Position numbers and translations under genes: made by a program. Of a stretch of DNA of 64,000 nt, positions 25,265 through 33,313 are shown piece by piece; within the stretch, counting starts at the first letter, position 1; every line of letters begins with the position of its first letter. Location of the stretch: the NCBI RefSeq assembly GCF_002211285.1, contig NZ_LOKX01000007.1:62001-126000 (forward strand). The letters are read 5' to 3'. This DNA comes from Rhizobium sp. R635. GTDB taxonomy: Bacteria; Pseudomonadota; Alphaproteobacteria; Rhizobiales; Rhizobiaceae. Under the pieces are notes generated by a model, which searched no databases, was not told where the DNA came from, and was given only the letters and a program-made list of their open reading frames with translations.

Positions 25265-26131
25265 ATGACGCACGTTCTCGTCACCGGCGCCACCGGTATG
25301 CTTGGAAAATATGTCTCGGACGCCCTGACGCGTATGAATATCGATGCTGTCGCAGTCGACAGATCGCGTTTCGAGCTGGGCAATCCACAGGGGATATTCG
25401 ACTACATAATGGAGTCGAAGCCTGCCGCCGTCCTCCATCTCGCCGCTGAGACCGATGTGGACCTGTGCGAGCGCGACCCTCAGCGGGCCGGCATTCGCAA
25501 TCACCTGGCCACCGCCAACATAGCCAAGGCAAGCGCTGCCTGCGGTGCCTGGATGCTCTACGTCTCGACATCGAATGTATTCGGCGGATCAGGCACGTTC
25601 GAGCACAACGAACTCGATCTGCCGTGCCCGCTGAACTACTACGGGCGCTCCAAGCTTATGGGAGAGCTTGAGGTTCGCCGCTTCAACCCAATCAACCACC
25701 TGATTGTCAGAGCAGGCTGGATGATCGGCGGCGGCAGGGCTCGCGACCATAAATTCGTAGGAAAAGTCATCGAGCAAATTCTGAACGGAGCGACTTCGCT
25801 GAGAGCCGTGGGAGACAAATATGGCTCCATCACGCGCGCGTCGCTCCTGGCCGAATTCATCGTCTGGGCGCTTGCGCAACGGCACACCGGCACGGTCCAC
25901 TACTCCAGCAGCGGCATCGTAACGCGCCATAACATCGCCGAGCAAATCGTTGCCGCACTGGAACGACAAGTGCAGGTCGCTTCGGTTCGCTCCTCGGATT
26001 TCCCACTGTCTGCGCCCAGACCTTTTTCTGAGGGCATGACATCGATTTACACACCGACGCTCGAAGGCGCTCCACAACCAGGAAACTGGAAGGACGACCT
26101 CACGCAGTACGTCGAGACATTCCTGCAGTAA
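25265..26131 (+). CDS. rfbD: dTDP-4-dehydrorhamnose reductase
   Basis: A 288-residue RmlD-type reductase giving dTDP-L-rhamnose. VTGATGMLGKYVSDAL is the Rossmann motif; AVLHLAAETDVDLCERDPQR, YVSTSNVFGGSG and YYGRSKLMGELEV (YxxxK) are typical. It is somewhat more divergent than the other three rfb genes, including an unusual substrate-pocket stretch RAGWMIGGGRARDHKFVGKV, so a related deoxysugar reductase is possible. The complete B-A-C-D set makes the rhamnose route the most likely. An AAGGAACC ribosome-binding site lies just upstream. Confidence 0.9.
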   Translation: MTHVLVTGATGMLGKYVSDALTRMNIDAVAVDRSRFELGNPQGIFDYIMESKPAAVLHLAAETDVDLCERDPQRAGIRNHLATANIAKASAACGAWMLYVSTSNVFGGSGTFEHNELDLPCPLNYYGRSKLMGELEVRRFNPINHLIVRAGWMIGGGRARDHKFVGKVIEQILNGATSLRAVGDKYGSITRASLLAEFIVWALAQRHTGTVHYSSSGIVTRHNIAEQIVAALERQVQVASVRSSDFPLSAPRPFSEGMTSIYTPTLEGAPQPGNWKDDLTQYVETFLQ

Positions 26132-26139
26132 GGCCAAAA

Positions 26140-27438
26140 ATGCTTCAAAATTTCCGCCTATTCAGCGCCTACGCGAAGCAGTTCGGCTGGAGCAACGCGG
26201 CGTTCTTCGCGCTTTTCAAGTTGTTTCCCCGAAAGTTCGCCCTGCTGGCGCAAAAACTCGGAGCCGGCAAAACATCGGTTTCCCCGCTGGTCGCCGCTCT
26301 GGACTACCGCACGTCTTTCGACACGGTTTTCGACTATGCCCCCTGGACCCAATTCGGTGGCTCGGCATCACCCGCTCGCTCGAAAAGCGGCGAACCCGCC
26401 TATGTCTGGTTCGTGCCCGATTGGCTCAATGTCTGGGGCGGCGGTCATTTCACCCTGTTTCGCTTTGCCCAGCATTTTGCGAAGAAGGGAACGAAAAACA
26501 TCATCTATATCTACGACAACCGCAGGCATTCGAATCCCAAGGCTTTGCAGGCTGAGCTCGACGGCGCCTTCAAGAGTTGCCTGCTCGAAGTCGTGACGAA
26601 CCCGAAAGATCTGCCTGCCGCCCACGTTGCCATCGCAACCACCTGGCAATCGGCTTATCATGTTCGTGCCTTTGCGCATGCAAAGCACAAATTCTATTTC
26701 ATGCAGGACTATGAAAGCCAGTTCTATGCGCATGGCACGGCCTCGATGCAGGCGAACGCGACATACGCATTCGGGTTTCATGGCATTACCGGCGGCGGAT
26801 GGCTGAGAAGCCGGTACGAGGCTCACGGCGGAACCGCGCAGAATTACCGTTTTGCGGCCGATAAGGATATATTCTATCCCGCAGAGCCTTCCGCCGCGGT
26901 CCGTGAGCAGGTCAAGAGGATCTTCTTCTACGGCCGGCCGTCCACGGAGCGCCGGTGTTTCGAGCTCGGTATCGTCGCGCTGAAGAAAATCGCCGATGCC
27001 TTTCCCGATGTGGAAATCATCATCGGCGGTCTGGATCTTGCACAAAGCCCCCCGTTCAAAGCCACCCTGCTTGGCAACATGACTTTAGCCCAAACCGGCG
27101 ATCTCTACAGAACCTGCGATGTCGGCATCGCCTTCTCGGGGACCAATCTTTCGTATCTGCCCGTCGAACTGATGCAGTCGGGCGTGCCTGTCATATCCAA
27201 CAATGGTGCTCATGTGGAATGGTTCTGTGAGAACGAGCAGAATGCCCTTCTCGTAGACCCCACCCCTCAGGCCGTTCTGGACGCCTTCACCCGTCTCCAT
27301 AATGACAAGGCATTGCGTCAACACCTCGCCACCAATGGCCGCTCCACGACGGCGCCAACGACTTGGGAAGGCGAGATGGACAAGATCTTCCACTACGTCC
27401 AGACCAATGCGCCCTCTGTCTCGTCAGACAAGAGCTAA
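26140..27438 (+). CDS. Glycosyltransferase, WsaF-like rhamnosyltransferase
   Basis: A 432-residue cytoplasmic GT-B glycosyltransferase. The N-terminal half has FVPDWLNVWGGGHFTLFRFA and the striking KFYFMQDYESQFYAHGTASM. The C-terminal half has RIFFYGRPSTERRCFELGIV and a sugar-nucleotide site ending GTNLSYLPVELMQSGVPVIS. This pattern resembles WsaF, a rhamnosyltransferase from bacterial polyrhamnan S-layer glycan synthesis. It lies 8 bases after rfbD and ahead of the Wzm exporter gene. Assignment of dTDP-rhamnose as donor is an inference from context and resemblance. Confidence 0.85.
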   Translation: MLQNFRLFSAYAKQFGWSNAAFFALFKLFPRKFALLAQKLGAGKTSVSPLVAALDYRTSFDTVFDYAPWTQFGGSASPARSKSGEPAYVWFVPDWLNVWGGGHFTLFRFAQHFAKKGTKNIIYIYDNRRHSNPKALQAELDGAFKSCLLEVVTNPKDLPAAHVAIATTWQSAYHVRAFAHAKHKFYFMQDYESQFYAHGTASMQANATYAFGFHGITGGGWLRSRYEAHGGTAQNYRFAADKDIFYPAEPSAAVREQVKRIFFYGRPSTERRCFELGIVALKKIADAFPDVEIIIGGLDLAQSPPFKATLLGNMTLAQTGDLYRTCDVGIAFSGTNLSYLPVELMQSGVPVISNNGAHVEWFCENEQNALLVDPTPQAVLDAFTRLHNDKALRQHLATNGRSTTAPTTWEGEMDKIFHYVQTNAPSVSSDKS

Positions 27439-27444
27439 GCGAAC

Positions 27445-28227
27445 ATGTCATTTCCTAGAGCTGGAAGCTTCAATCACTTTCGCAAGACGCTGGTGATTGC
27501 AGCCGGCCTCGCATCCAGCGAATTGCGCGGCCGTTATCGACGCAGCATTCTCGGGCCTTGGTGGCTTACTTTGGGTGCGGCGATCGGCGTCCTCGGCTTG
27601 GGCCTCGTCTGGAGCACCCTGCTGAATGTCCCGACGGCAGATCTCGTCCCGCGTCTGGCGGTGAGCCTGATCCTGTGGCAATTCATTTCAGGCTGCGTTC
27701 TGGAAAGCGCCGGAGTATACGTGCGGCAGGGGCAGGTGATACGCAACTTCGCCTTGCCCTTTTGGGTCTATCCCTGCCAGCTCGTGTTTCGGCATTTGGC
27801 CACGCTTTGCCACAACCTCGTCGTGGTGGTCGCGGTGTTTCTCGTCTTTCCTGAAAAGTTTTCGGGACAGGCATATCTTTCGGTTTTTGGACTTGCGCTC
27901 ACAGCATTCGCGCTCTCCGGCGCTGCAGCGGTGATCGGTTCCATCGGAGCCCGGTTCCGGGATGTCGAGCCCCTGCTGCAATCGGTCATGCCGCTGATAT
28001 TTTTCGTTACGCCGGTGCTCTACGAGCCGAGTCAGCTTGGCCCGCGGATGTATGTCGTATGGCTCAATCCGATGAGCTACCTGATCGAGATCGTGCGCGG
28101 TCCCTTCTTCGGCAATATACCGTCGCCGGCCGTCTATCTCGTTGCGCTAGCCTTCACCATTGCCACCAATGCGGCAGCCTACCTGCTCTTGTCGTCGAAG
28201 GGCAAACGGCTGCCCTTCTGGATCTAG
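27445..28227 (+). CDS. wzm: Polysaccharide ABC exporter permease (Wzm)
   Basis: A 260-residue ABC-2 family membrane protein with six hydrophobic segments. LRGRYRRSILGPWWLTLGAA near the N terminus and PLIFFVTPVLYEPSQLG near residue 190 are typical of Wzm/TagG/KpsM exporters that move undecaprenyl-linked polysaccharides across the inner membrane. It starts 6 bases after the glycosyltransferase stop and ends 2 bases before the ATPase gene, so both exporter subunits are co-translated. Confidence 0.93.
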   Translation: MSFPRAGSFNHFRKTLVIAAGLASSELRGRYRRSILGPWWLTLGAAIGVLGLGLVWSTLLNVPTADLVPRLAVSLILWQFISGCVLESAGVYVRQGQVIRNFALPFWVYPCQLVFRHLATLCHNLVVVVAVFLVFPEKFSGQAYLSVFGLALTAFALSGAAAVIGSIGARFRDVEPLLQSVMPLIFFVTPVLYEPSQLGPRMYVVWLNPMSYLIEIVRGPFFGNIPSPAVYLVALAFTIATNAAAYLLLSSKGKRLPFWI

Positions 28228-28229
28228 CT

Positions 28230-28949
28230 ATGTCCCATCTCTCTTTTTCTCAGGTCACCGTTCGATATCCGGTATACAATTCCAGGGCGACCTCCCTCCG
28301 CAACAATCTCGTCAGACTTGGAACCGGAGGAAGAATTGGCTCCGAAGCCGGAAAGAATATAACCGTCACCGCCCTCGAAGAGGTGAGCTTCGAGCTGAAT
28401 GGCGGAGATTTCGTCGGACTGGTTGGCCATAACGGCGCCGGCAAGAGCACCTTGCTGCGAACGATGGCCGGCATTTTCCGTCCAGTCTCCGGAACGATCA
28501 CCCGCAAGGGATCAGTCGGCACCGTCTTCGAGCTCGGCGCCGGCATGGACCCGGAATTGTCGGGCTACGAGAACGTCATCCGCGTGATGTTGCTGCTCGG
28601 AAAATCACGGCGAGAAGCCACCGAAATCTTCCCGGAAATCGAAGAATTTACCGAATTATCCGACTATCTTCATCTGCCGATCAGGACCTATTCCGCCGGC
28701 ATGATGACGCGGCTGATGTTTGCCGTTTCGACCATGTCTCAACCGGACATACTCCTGGTCGACGAAGTTTTCGGCACGGGCGATGAGCAGTTTCGCCAGA
28801 AAGCCGAACAGCGGATTTCCAAGATGTTCGAGCAAGCCGACATATCCGTCTTCGCTTCGCACGATCACGGCTTGTTGCGAAGGCTGTGCAACCGGTTCTT
28901 CCGCATGGAAAATGGGAAGATAAACGAAGTGAATGAGGGCGACATTTGA
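28230..28949 (+). CDS. wzt: Polysaccharide ABC exporter ATPase (Wzt), without C-terminal glycan-binding domain
   Basis: A 239-residue ATPase. Walker A GHNGAGKST at residues 66-74, FELGAGMDPELSGYENV (typical Wzt/TagH Q-loop region), signature TYSAGMMTRLMFAVS, Walker B ILLVDEVFGTGDE, and switch H in FASHDHGLLR. O-antigen Wzt proteins often carry a C-terminal carbohydrate-binding domain of about 150-200 residues that recognises the finished, capped chain. Here the protein stops after the nucleotide-binding domain. That places it with exporters that do not need a terminal-cap recognition step. The start at 28230 has no clear ribosome-binding site and is probably coupled to wzm. Confidence 0.92.
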   Translation: MSHLSFSQVTVRYPVYNSRATSLRNNLVRLGTGGRIGSEAGKNITVTALEEVSFELNGGDFVGLVGHNGAGKSTLLRTMAGIFRPVSGTITRKGSVGTVFELGAGMDPELSGYENVIRVMLLLGKSRREATEIFPEIEEFTELSDYLHLPIRTYSAGMMTRLMFAVSTMSQPDILLVDEVFGTGDEQFRQKAEQRISKMFEQADISVFASHDHGLLRRLCNRFFRMENGKINEVNEGDI

Positions 28950-28951
28950 CA

Positions 28952-29875
28952 ATGAAACCTTCGTCAGAAAGCATCCAAGATCTGGTCGTGGGCGCAGTGG
29001 TCGTCACTTACAATCCGGACATGGATGCTCTGGTTTTGCTGCTTCGGCAGTTACGCCGACAGACGCAGCATATCATCGTCGTCGACAATCACTCCTCGAA
29101 TGACATTGAAAGAATCCCGCCGGATCTATCGAGTATCGAGATCATAAAATTAAATAGCAACGTAGGAGTCGCTTCCGCGCAAAACGTCGGGATAAGGAGA
29201 GCACGTGCTCTAGGCGCTCGATACGTTGTTATCTTTGACCAGGACAGCCTGCCTCAGGAGGAAATGATTGATGGTTTGCTCCGAACTTTGCGGGCTTTCA
29301 ATCTGGGCGGCAGTCGTGTTGCGGCCGTAGGTCCTGCCTGCGTCGATGGCAGATGGTCGCGCCAGCTACCGTTCGTCAGGATGCACGGGCTTCGATATCG
29401 ACGGATCTACCCTGGTGACACCAGAGCCCCGATCGAAGTCGATCATCTGATTTCCTCCGGAACGTTGATACGAGCAGATGTTTTCGATGACGTCGGTTTG
29501 ATGAATGACAGCCTGTTCATAGACTACGTCGATATCGAATGGTGTATGCGCGCCCGCATGAAGGGATACGCTCTTTATGGCGTACCCGAGAGCCAGATGT
29601 ACCATTCCCTGGGCGACAATATCGTCAATATATTTGGCGCCAGCGTCGGATTGCACAGCCCCCTCCGTGATTATTACCTCTTCAGAAATGGAACCTGGTT
29701 GATATCAAGGGGCCGCCTGCCGTTGCAGTGGAAGTTGATCGAGACTGCTCGGCTGATATCGCGCTTCGTCATTTACGCCATGACCGCCAGAACCCGTTCC
29801 CACGCCAAGAGCATGCTTCTTGGTGTTGCAGATGGAGTGCGTGGGAGGCTCGGCAAAGCTACGCGTAGTTTGTGA
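28952..29875 (+). CDS. Family 2 glycosyltransferase, probable rhamnosyltransferase
   Basis: A 307-residue GT-A enzyme. VGAVVVTYNPDMDALVLLLR, IIVVDNHSSNDIERIP and YVVIFDQDSLPQEEMIDGL (the DxD-like motif) match the dTDP-rhamnose-using rhamnosyltransferase group of GT2. A C-terminal hydrophobic stretch after FRNGTWLISRGRLP may associate with the membrane. ATG 28952 is used here; TTG at 28946, 6 bases after GAGGG, is an equally good start and would overlap the wzt stop. It directly follows the exporter genes. Confidence 0.88.
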   Translation: MKPSSESIQDLVVGAVVVTYNPDMDALVLLLRQLRRQTQHIIVVDNHSSNDIERIPPDLSSIEIIKLNSNVGVASAQNVGIRRARALGARYVVIFDQDSLPQEEMIDGLLRTLRAFNLGGSRVAAVGPACVDGRWSRQLPFVRMHGLRYRRIYPGDTRAPIEVDHLISSGTLIRADVFDDVGLMNDSLFIDYVDIEWCMRARMKGYALYGVPESQMYHSLGDNIVNIFGASVGLHSPLRDYYLFRNGTWLISRGRLPLQWKLIETARLISRFVIYAMTARTRSHAKSMLLGVADGVRGRLGKATRSL

Positions 29876-29907
29876 TTGCGAGATTGAGCGAGCGATAGGA
29901 CTTTCCG

Positions 29908-30615
29908 ATGATCACTGTATCGATCGTATCACACGGACATGGCGCATTGGTGGGCAGCCTGCTCACTCGGCTATGCGCCCTTCCATTGGTCGAATCCATC
30001 ATATTCACAGTCAATACGCCTGAGAATCTCCCCTCATCATCGATCCACCCGAAGATCAGAATAATACACAACAGTCTTCCTAAGGGTTATGGCCAAAACC
30101 ACAACGCGGCTTTTCAACATGTAAAGACCCCGTTCTTTTGCATATTGAACCCGGATATTTCGATAATAACCGATCCTTTCCCCCGTCTGGTGGAAATATC
30201 CAAAAATCAGGGATTTGATCTATTGGCACCGGTCGTTGCCGATAGGAATGGCATCGTGCAGGATTCCGCTCGCCACTTTCCGACTTTATTGAGCCTTGCT
30301 CGAAAGCTACTGTCCGGGCATCCCGGCATTACGACAGCGAAGCCCGAAAATGACCTGTTGGATTCCGATTGGCTGGCCGGAATGTTTATGTTCTTCAAGA
30401 CGGAGTTCTTTGCACGTCTTTCCGGCTTCGACGAGCGGTATTTCCTGTATTATGAAGATGTAGACATTTGCCGGCGGCTGAGACGCCAGGGCGGACGGCT
30501 GAGGCAGGTTTTGGATCTCACCGTTATCCACGACGCACGCAGGGACAGCAGGCGAAAGCTGAAGTTTGCGGTGATGCACGCCCGCAGCGCCGCGAGATTT
30601 CTATTGAGCCGCTGA
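29908..30615 (+). CDS. Family 2 glycosyltransferase (WbbL-like)
   Basis: A 235-residue GT2 enzyme, shorter than most. MITVSIVSHGHGALVGSLL, LPKGYGQNHNAAFQHVKTPF, FCILNPDISI (DxD-like) and GFDERYFLYYEDVDICRRLR (acceptor/base region) are the WbbL rhamnosyltransferase signatures. It is the last gene of the rhamnan island, and the second copy of the duplicated terminator follows at 30669-30694. Codon choice here is visibly more A/T-rich than in the flanking chromosome. Confidence 0.88.
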   Translation: MITVSIVSHGHGALVGSLLTRLCALPLVESIIFTVNTPENLPSSSIHPKIRIIHNSLPKGYGQNHNAAFQHVKTPFFCILNPDISIITDPFPRLVEISKNQGFDLLAPVVADRNGIVQDSARHFPTLLSLARKLLSGHPGITTAKPENDLLDSDWLAGMFMFFKTEFFARLSGFDERYFLYYEDVDICRRLRRQGGRLRQVLDLTVIHDARRDSRRKLKFAVMHARSAARFLLSR

Positions 30616-30668
30616 CTGACGCCGCTTGCAGGACAGGTGACGTCCGGAATTGCTCTAGGATAAAAATA

Positions 30669-30694
30669 CGAAGGGCAGCAAACGCTGCCCTTCG
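30669..30694. terminator. Bidirectional terminator hairpin, right copy of the duplicated 26-bp element
   Basis: Arms CGAAGGGCAGC (30669-30679) and GCTGCCCTTCG (30684-30694) form an 11-bp stem. It differs from the copy at 22185-22210 at one base. It lies between the convergent glycosyltransferase and chemoreceptor genes and is preceded by TAAAAATA and followed by a T-rich run, so it can stop transcription from both sides. Confidence 0.8.
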
Positions 30695-30735
30695 TTCATT
30701 TCCTTTTCAGCGGAGGCTGAAGAGAGATCGGGCGA

Positions 30736-32697
30736 TCAGAACTCTTCCCAATCGCCGGCCAGAGCCGCGTTCCCGTTCGTCTGGAAAGAATTGGCCACCT
30801 TGGCAACCATCTGGCGCGCGGGCGAGGCTACGGGTTGAGTATGTTGTGCTGCGGCGACCGGCTGTGACGGGCGCCTCGATGCCGATGCTCCCCCGATGTT
30901 GAACTGGCTGAGCAACTGGAACAGCGCATCGGCCTCCTTGGCAAGGTTGTGAGCCGCTGCTGTCGCTTCTTCCACCATGGCGGCGTTCTGCTGCGTGCCC
31001 TGATCCATCTTGTTGACGGCGGCGTTGATCTCTTTCAGCCCCGTCGCCTGTTCCTGCGAAGCGCCGACGATGGCGCCGACATTGCCGTCGACCTGCTGCA
31101 CCTGAACCGCAATTTCCTGCAGGGCTTTTCCGGTCTCGCCGACTAGGGCCACGCCGCTTTTGACGTGGCCGTTCGATGCATTGATCAGTTCCTTGATTTC
31201 CTTTGCCGCCTTGGCGGAGCGTTGCGCCAATTCGCGCACTTCCTGGGCAACGACGGCAAAGCCCTTGCCGGCTTCACCGGCACGCGCCGCTTCGACGCCG
31301 GCGTTCAGCGCCAGCAGGTTGGTCTGGAAGGCGATCTCGTCGATGACGCCGATGATGCTGCCGATTTCGGTGGCGGAGGATTCGATCTTGCCCATGGCAT
31401 CGACCGCGTCGCGAACGACGCTGCCCGAGCGCTCCGCATTGTCCTTGGTCTTGCGAACGAGCTGCCCTGCCTCCTGCGCCCTGCTGCTCGAGTCGGCGAC
31501 GGTGGTGGTGATCTCCTCCAGGGCGGCGGCGGTTTCCTCGACGGATGCGGCCTGCTGTTCGGTCCGCTTGGCGAGATCGTCCGAGGCGGAGCGGATCTCC
31601 TGCGCGCCGGCTGCAATCGCGCTGGCGTTCTGAGAAACTTTCTGCATGGCGGCGCGAAGCTTTTCGACCGCGGCATTGAAGTCGGCCCGGAGCTTTTCCA
31701 GGGACGGAATGAACGGGGTATCGATCTGCTGCGTGAGGTCGCCGTCAGCAAGCGCCTGCAGGGCATCGCCAAGCTGGCCGACAGCCTTGTCCGTCTGCTC
31801 GGCAAGGGTGCGACGTTCATCGGCATCCTGCTCGAGCCGGTGCCGTTCCACTACAGCCCGTTTTGCTTCCGTATCGGCTTCCCGTTCGGCCTTTGCCGAG
31901 ATTGCGTCGCGCAAGCCGGCAACGGCGCGTGCGAGCTTGCCGATCTCATCGCCCCGCGCTTCGAGGCGGCGATCGCCATCGAGATTGCCCTCCGCCATCG
32001 CTTTCAGCGAAAGCTGGAGTTTTGCCAGCGGGCCGACGATCGTGCGAGATGTAATGGCAGCGGCAGCGATGGAAAGAAGAGCCGCGATGGCGAGCGCCGT
32101 CAGCGCGATCGGCTTGAAGCCGCTCGCCGTGCTGCGAACCTCGCCGCCGACCGATTTGTTCAGCGCTTCCTGATAGTCGATGAATTTGTTGATGGCGCCG
32201 AGCCAGGCAACGAAGGCCGGACGGGCCTGTTCGAGCAGGATTTTGCGGGCCGCCTCGCCATCGCCCTTCTCCTGCAGCGCAATGATCTGAGCGACCAGCG
32301 GATTGGTTTTCGCCTGTATGTCGGCGATCTCGGCGAGGATGGTCTTTTCCTGATCCGTAGCACCTGCCGGCGATGCAATCATCTCCGCCATGCGCTTTTC
32401 ATTTTCGGCATAGGAGGCGGCAAGCTTTTCGATCAAGGCTTCGGCCGCCTTGCGTTCATCGGCCGATGTCACCAGGGTCACGTCGCGAATGGCGATCGCC
32501 CGATCGTGCACGCTGCCGCGATAGTTGATGGCAAAGCGCTGCTTGACGCTGTTGACGTCGTTGATCGCTCCAAGATTGCTGTTGATCTCAGCAACCTTCT
32601 CCGCCGAATAGATGGTCAAGCCCGCCATCAGCAGAAGCAGGAAGCTGAAACCGAGGGTCAGGCGCACCGCGATCCCGAAACTCTTAATGCTGTTCAT
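30736..32697 (-). CDS. Methyl-accepting chemotaxis protein with C-terminal CheR-tether
   Basis: A 653-residue transmembrane chemoreceptor. Helices at about 8-32 and 190-213 enclose a four-helix-bundle-type sensor domain. A HAMP domain ([20 protein letters not shown]) and a second HAMP-like stretch follow, then the MA signalling domain with the conserved hairpin tip [20 protein letters not shown]. The last five residues are DWEEF, an xWxxF docking site for the methyltransferase CheR. ATG 32697 is preceded by GGAGAG; the upstream open frame is non-coding. It is a single gene, not part of a che operon. The ligand is unknown. Confidence 0.94.
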   Translation of the reverse strand: MNSIKSFGIAVRLTLGFSFLLLLMAGLTIYSAEKVAEINSNLGAINDVNSVKQRFAINYRGSVHDRAIAIRDVTLVTSADERKAAEALIEKLAASYAENEKRMAEMIASPAGATDQEKTILAEIADIQAKTNPLVAQIIALQEKGDGEAARKILLEQARPAFVAWLGAINKFIDYQEALNKSVGGEVRSTASGFKPIALTALAIAALLSIAAAAITSRTIVGPLAKLQLSLKAMAEGNLDGDRRLEARGDEIGKLARAVAGLRDAISAKAEREADTEAKRAVVERHRLEQDADERRTLAEQTDKAVGQLGDALQALADGDLTQQIDTPFIPSLEKLRADFNAAVEKLRAAMQKVSQNASAIAAGAQEIRSASDDLAKRTEQQAASVEETAAALEEITTTVADSSSRAQEAGQLVRKTKDNAERSGSVVRDAVDAMGKIESSATEIGSIIGVIDEIAFQTNLLALNAGVEAARAGEAGKGFAVVAQEVRELAQRSAKAAKEIKELINASNGHVKSGVALVGETGKALQEIAVQVQQVDGNVGAIVGASQEQATGLKEINAAVNKMDQGTQQNAAMVEEATAAAHNLAKEADALFQLLSQFNIGGASASRRPSQPVAAAQHTQPVASPARQMVAKVANSFQTNGNAALAGDWEEF

Positions 32698-33313
32698 TGG
32701 CACTCTCCATCGTTGGCGAGGTTTGTCAAAGGTGTCTTGGCCGCCAGGATCGTTCGTCACGTCTCGTTCAAGTGTGGAGCCTCGCGCGTCTTCGCGTGCC
32801 GGAACCATGCCACTTTGCATGCACGCAGCGCTTTTACTCTTCGAGTAAGCGAAGCCATCGCACCCAAGGTACGAGGCGTGCGTCAAAGCAACAGCGTCGA
32901 TTTCATGCGAGATTTCGGGTGCCTGGCTCGCCATCATGGCGTAGGTGACGATCCTGGGAGCGTCGTTCCGATATCCTAAAAAATTATGGGAATATATTTT
33001 AGAGAGTGTAAACGAAGGCGGCGGAGCATCATTATCTTGCGCTTTTCGTATATTTTTTGGGCATTCTTTCGCGTAAAGTGCATAGACACCTCGCTCGGAA
33101 GAGTATGCCAAGTTGTCCGACAGAATTCGGCGTACATCTCCTGTTGCAAACCAGGCCGCCGATTCTCTCCGCGAACAATAATCTCGGCACTGACGACGAA
33201 TCTCTTCGGATGCACTCGCAGGGTGCGGACGATGCTTCATGGCGAAGATCGCGGGTCATCAAGCGCTACTCTTTGAGAATTGTTAGAATTTCTCGTGGAC
33301 TATATCGGCAGAA
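32698..33313. other. 616-base divergent intergenic region, no gene seen
   Basis: The gap separates the chemoreceptor gene from the diguanylate cyclase gene. No frame has both a ribosome-binding site and protein-like composition. A small inverted repeat, TTACTC/GAGTAA with a 3-base centre, lies at 32834-32848, about 140 bases upstream of the chemoreceptor start. The stretch 32975-33070 is strongly A+T-rich and is the likeliest promoter zone. Confidence 0.4.

Noticed and set aside
22185..30694. Transposase, integrase or tRNA attachment site at the rhamnan island ends
   Set aside because: None was found; only the duplicated terminator hints at how the island arrived.
30736..33240. An 834-residue version of the chemoreceptor
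   Set aside because: The extra 181 residues lie upstream of a well-placed ATG with GGAGAG and before the first membrane helix; they cross the promoter region and look non-coding.
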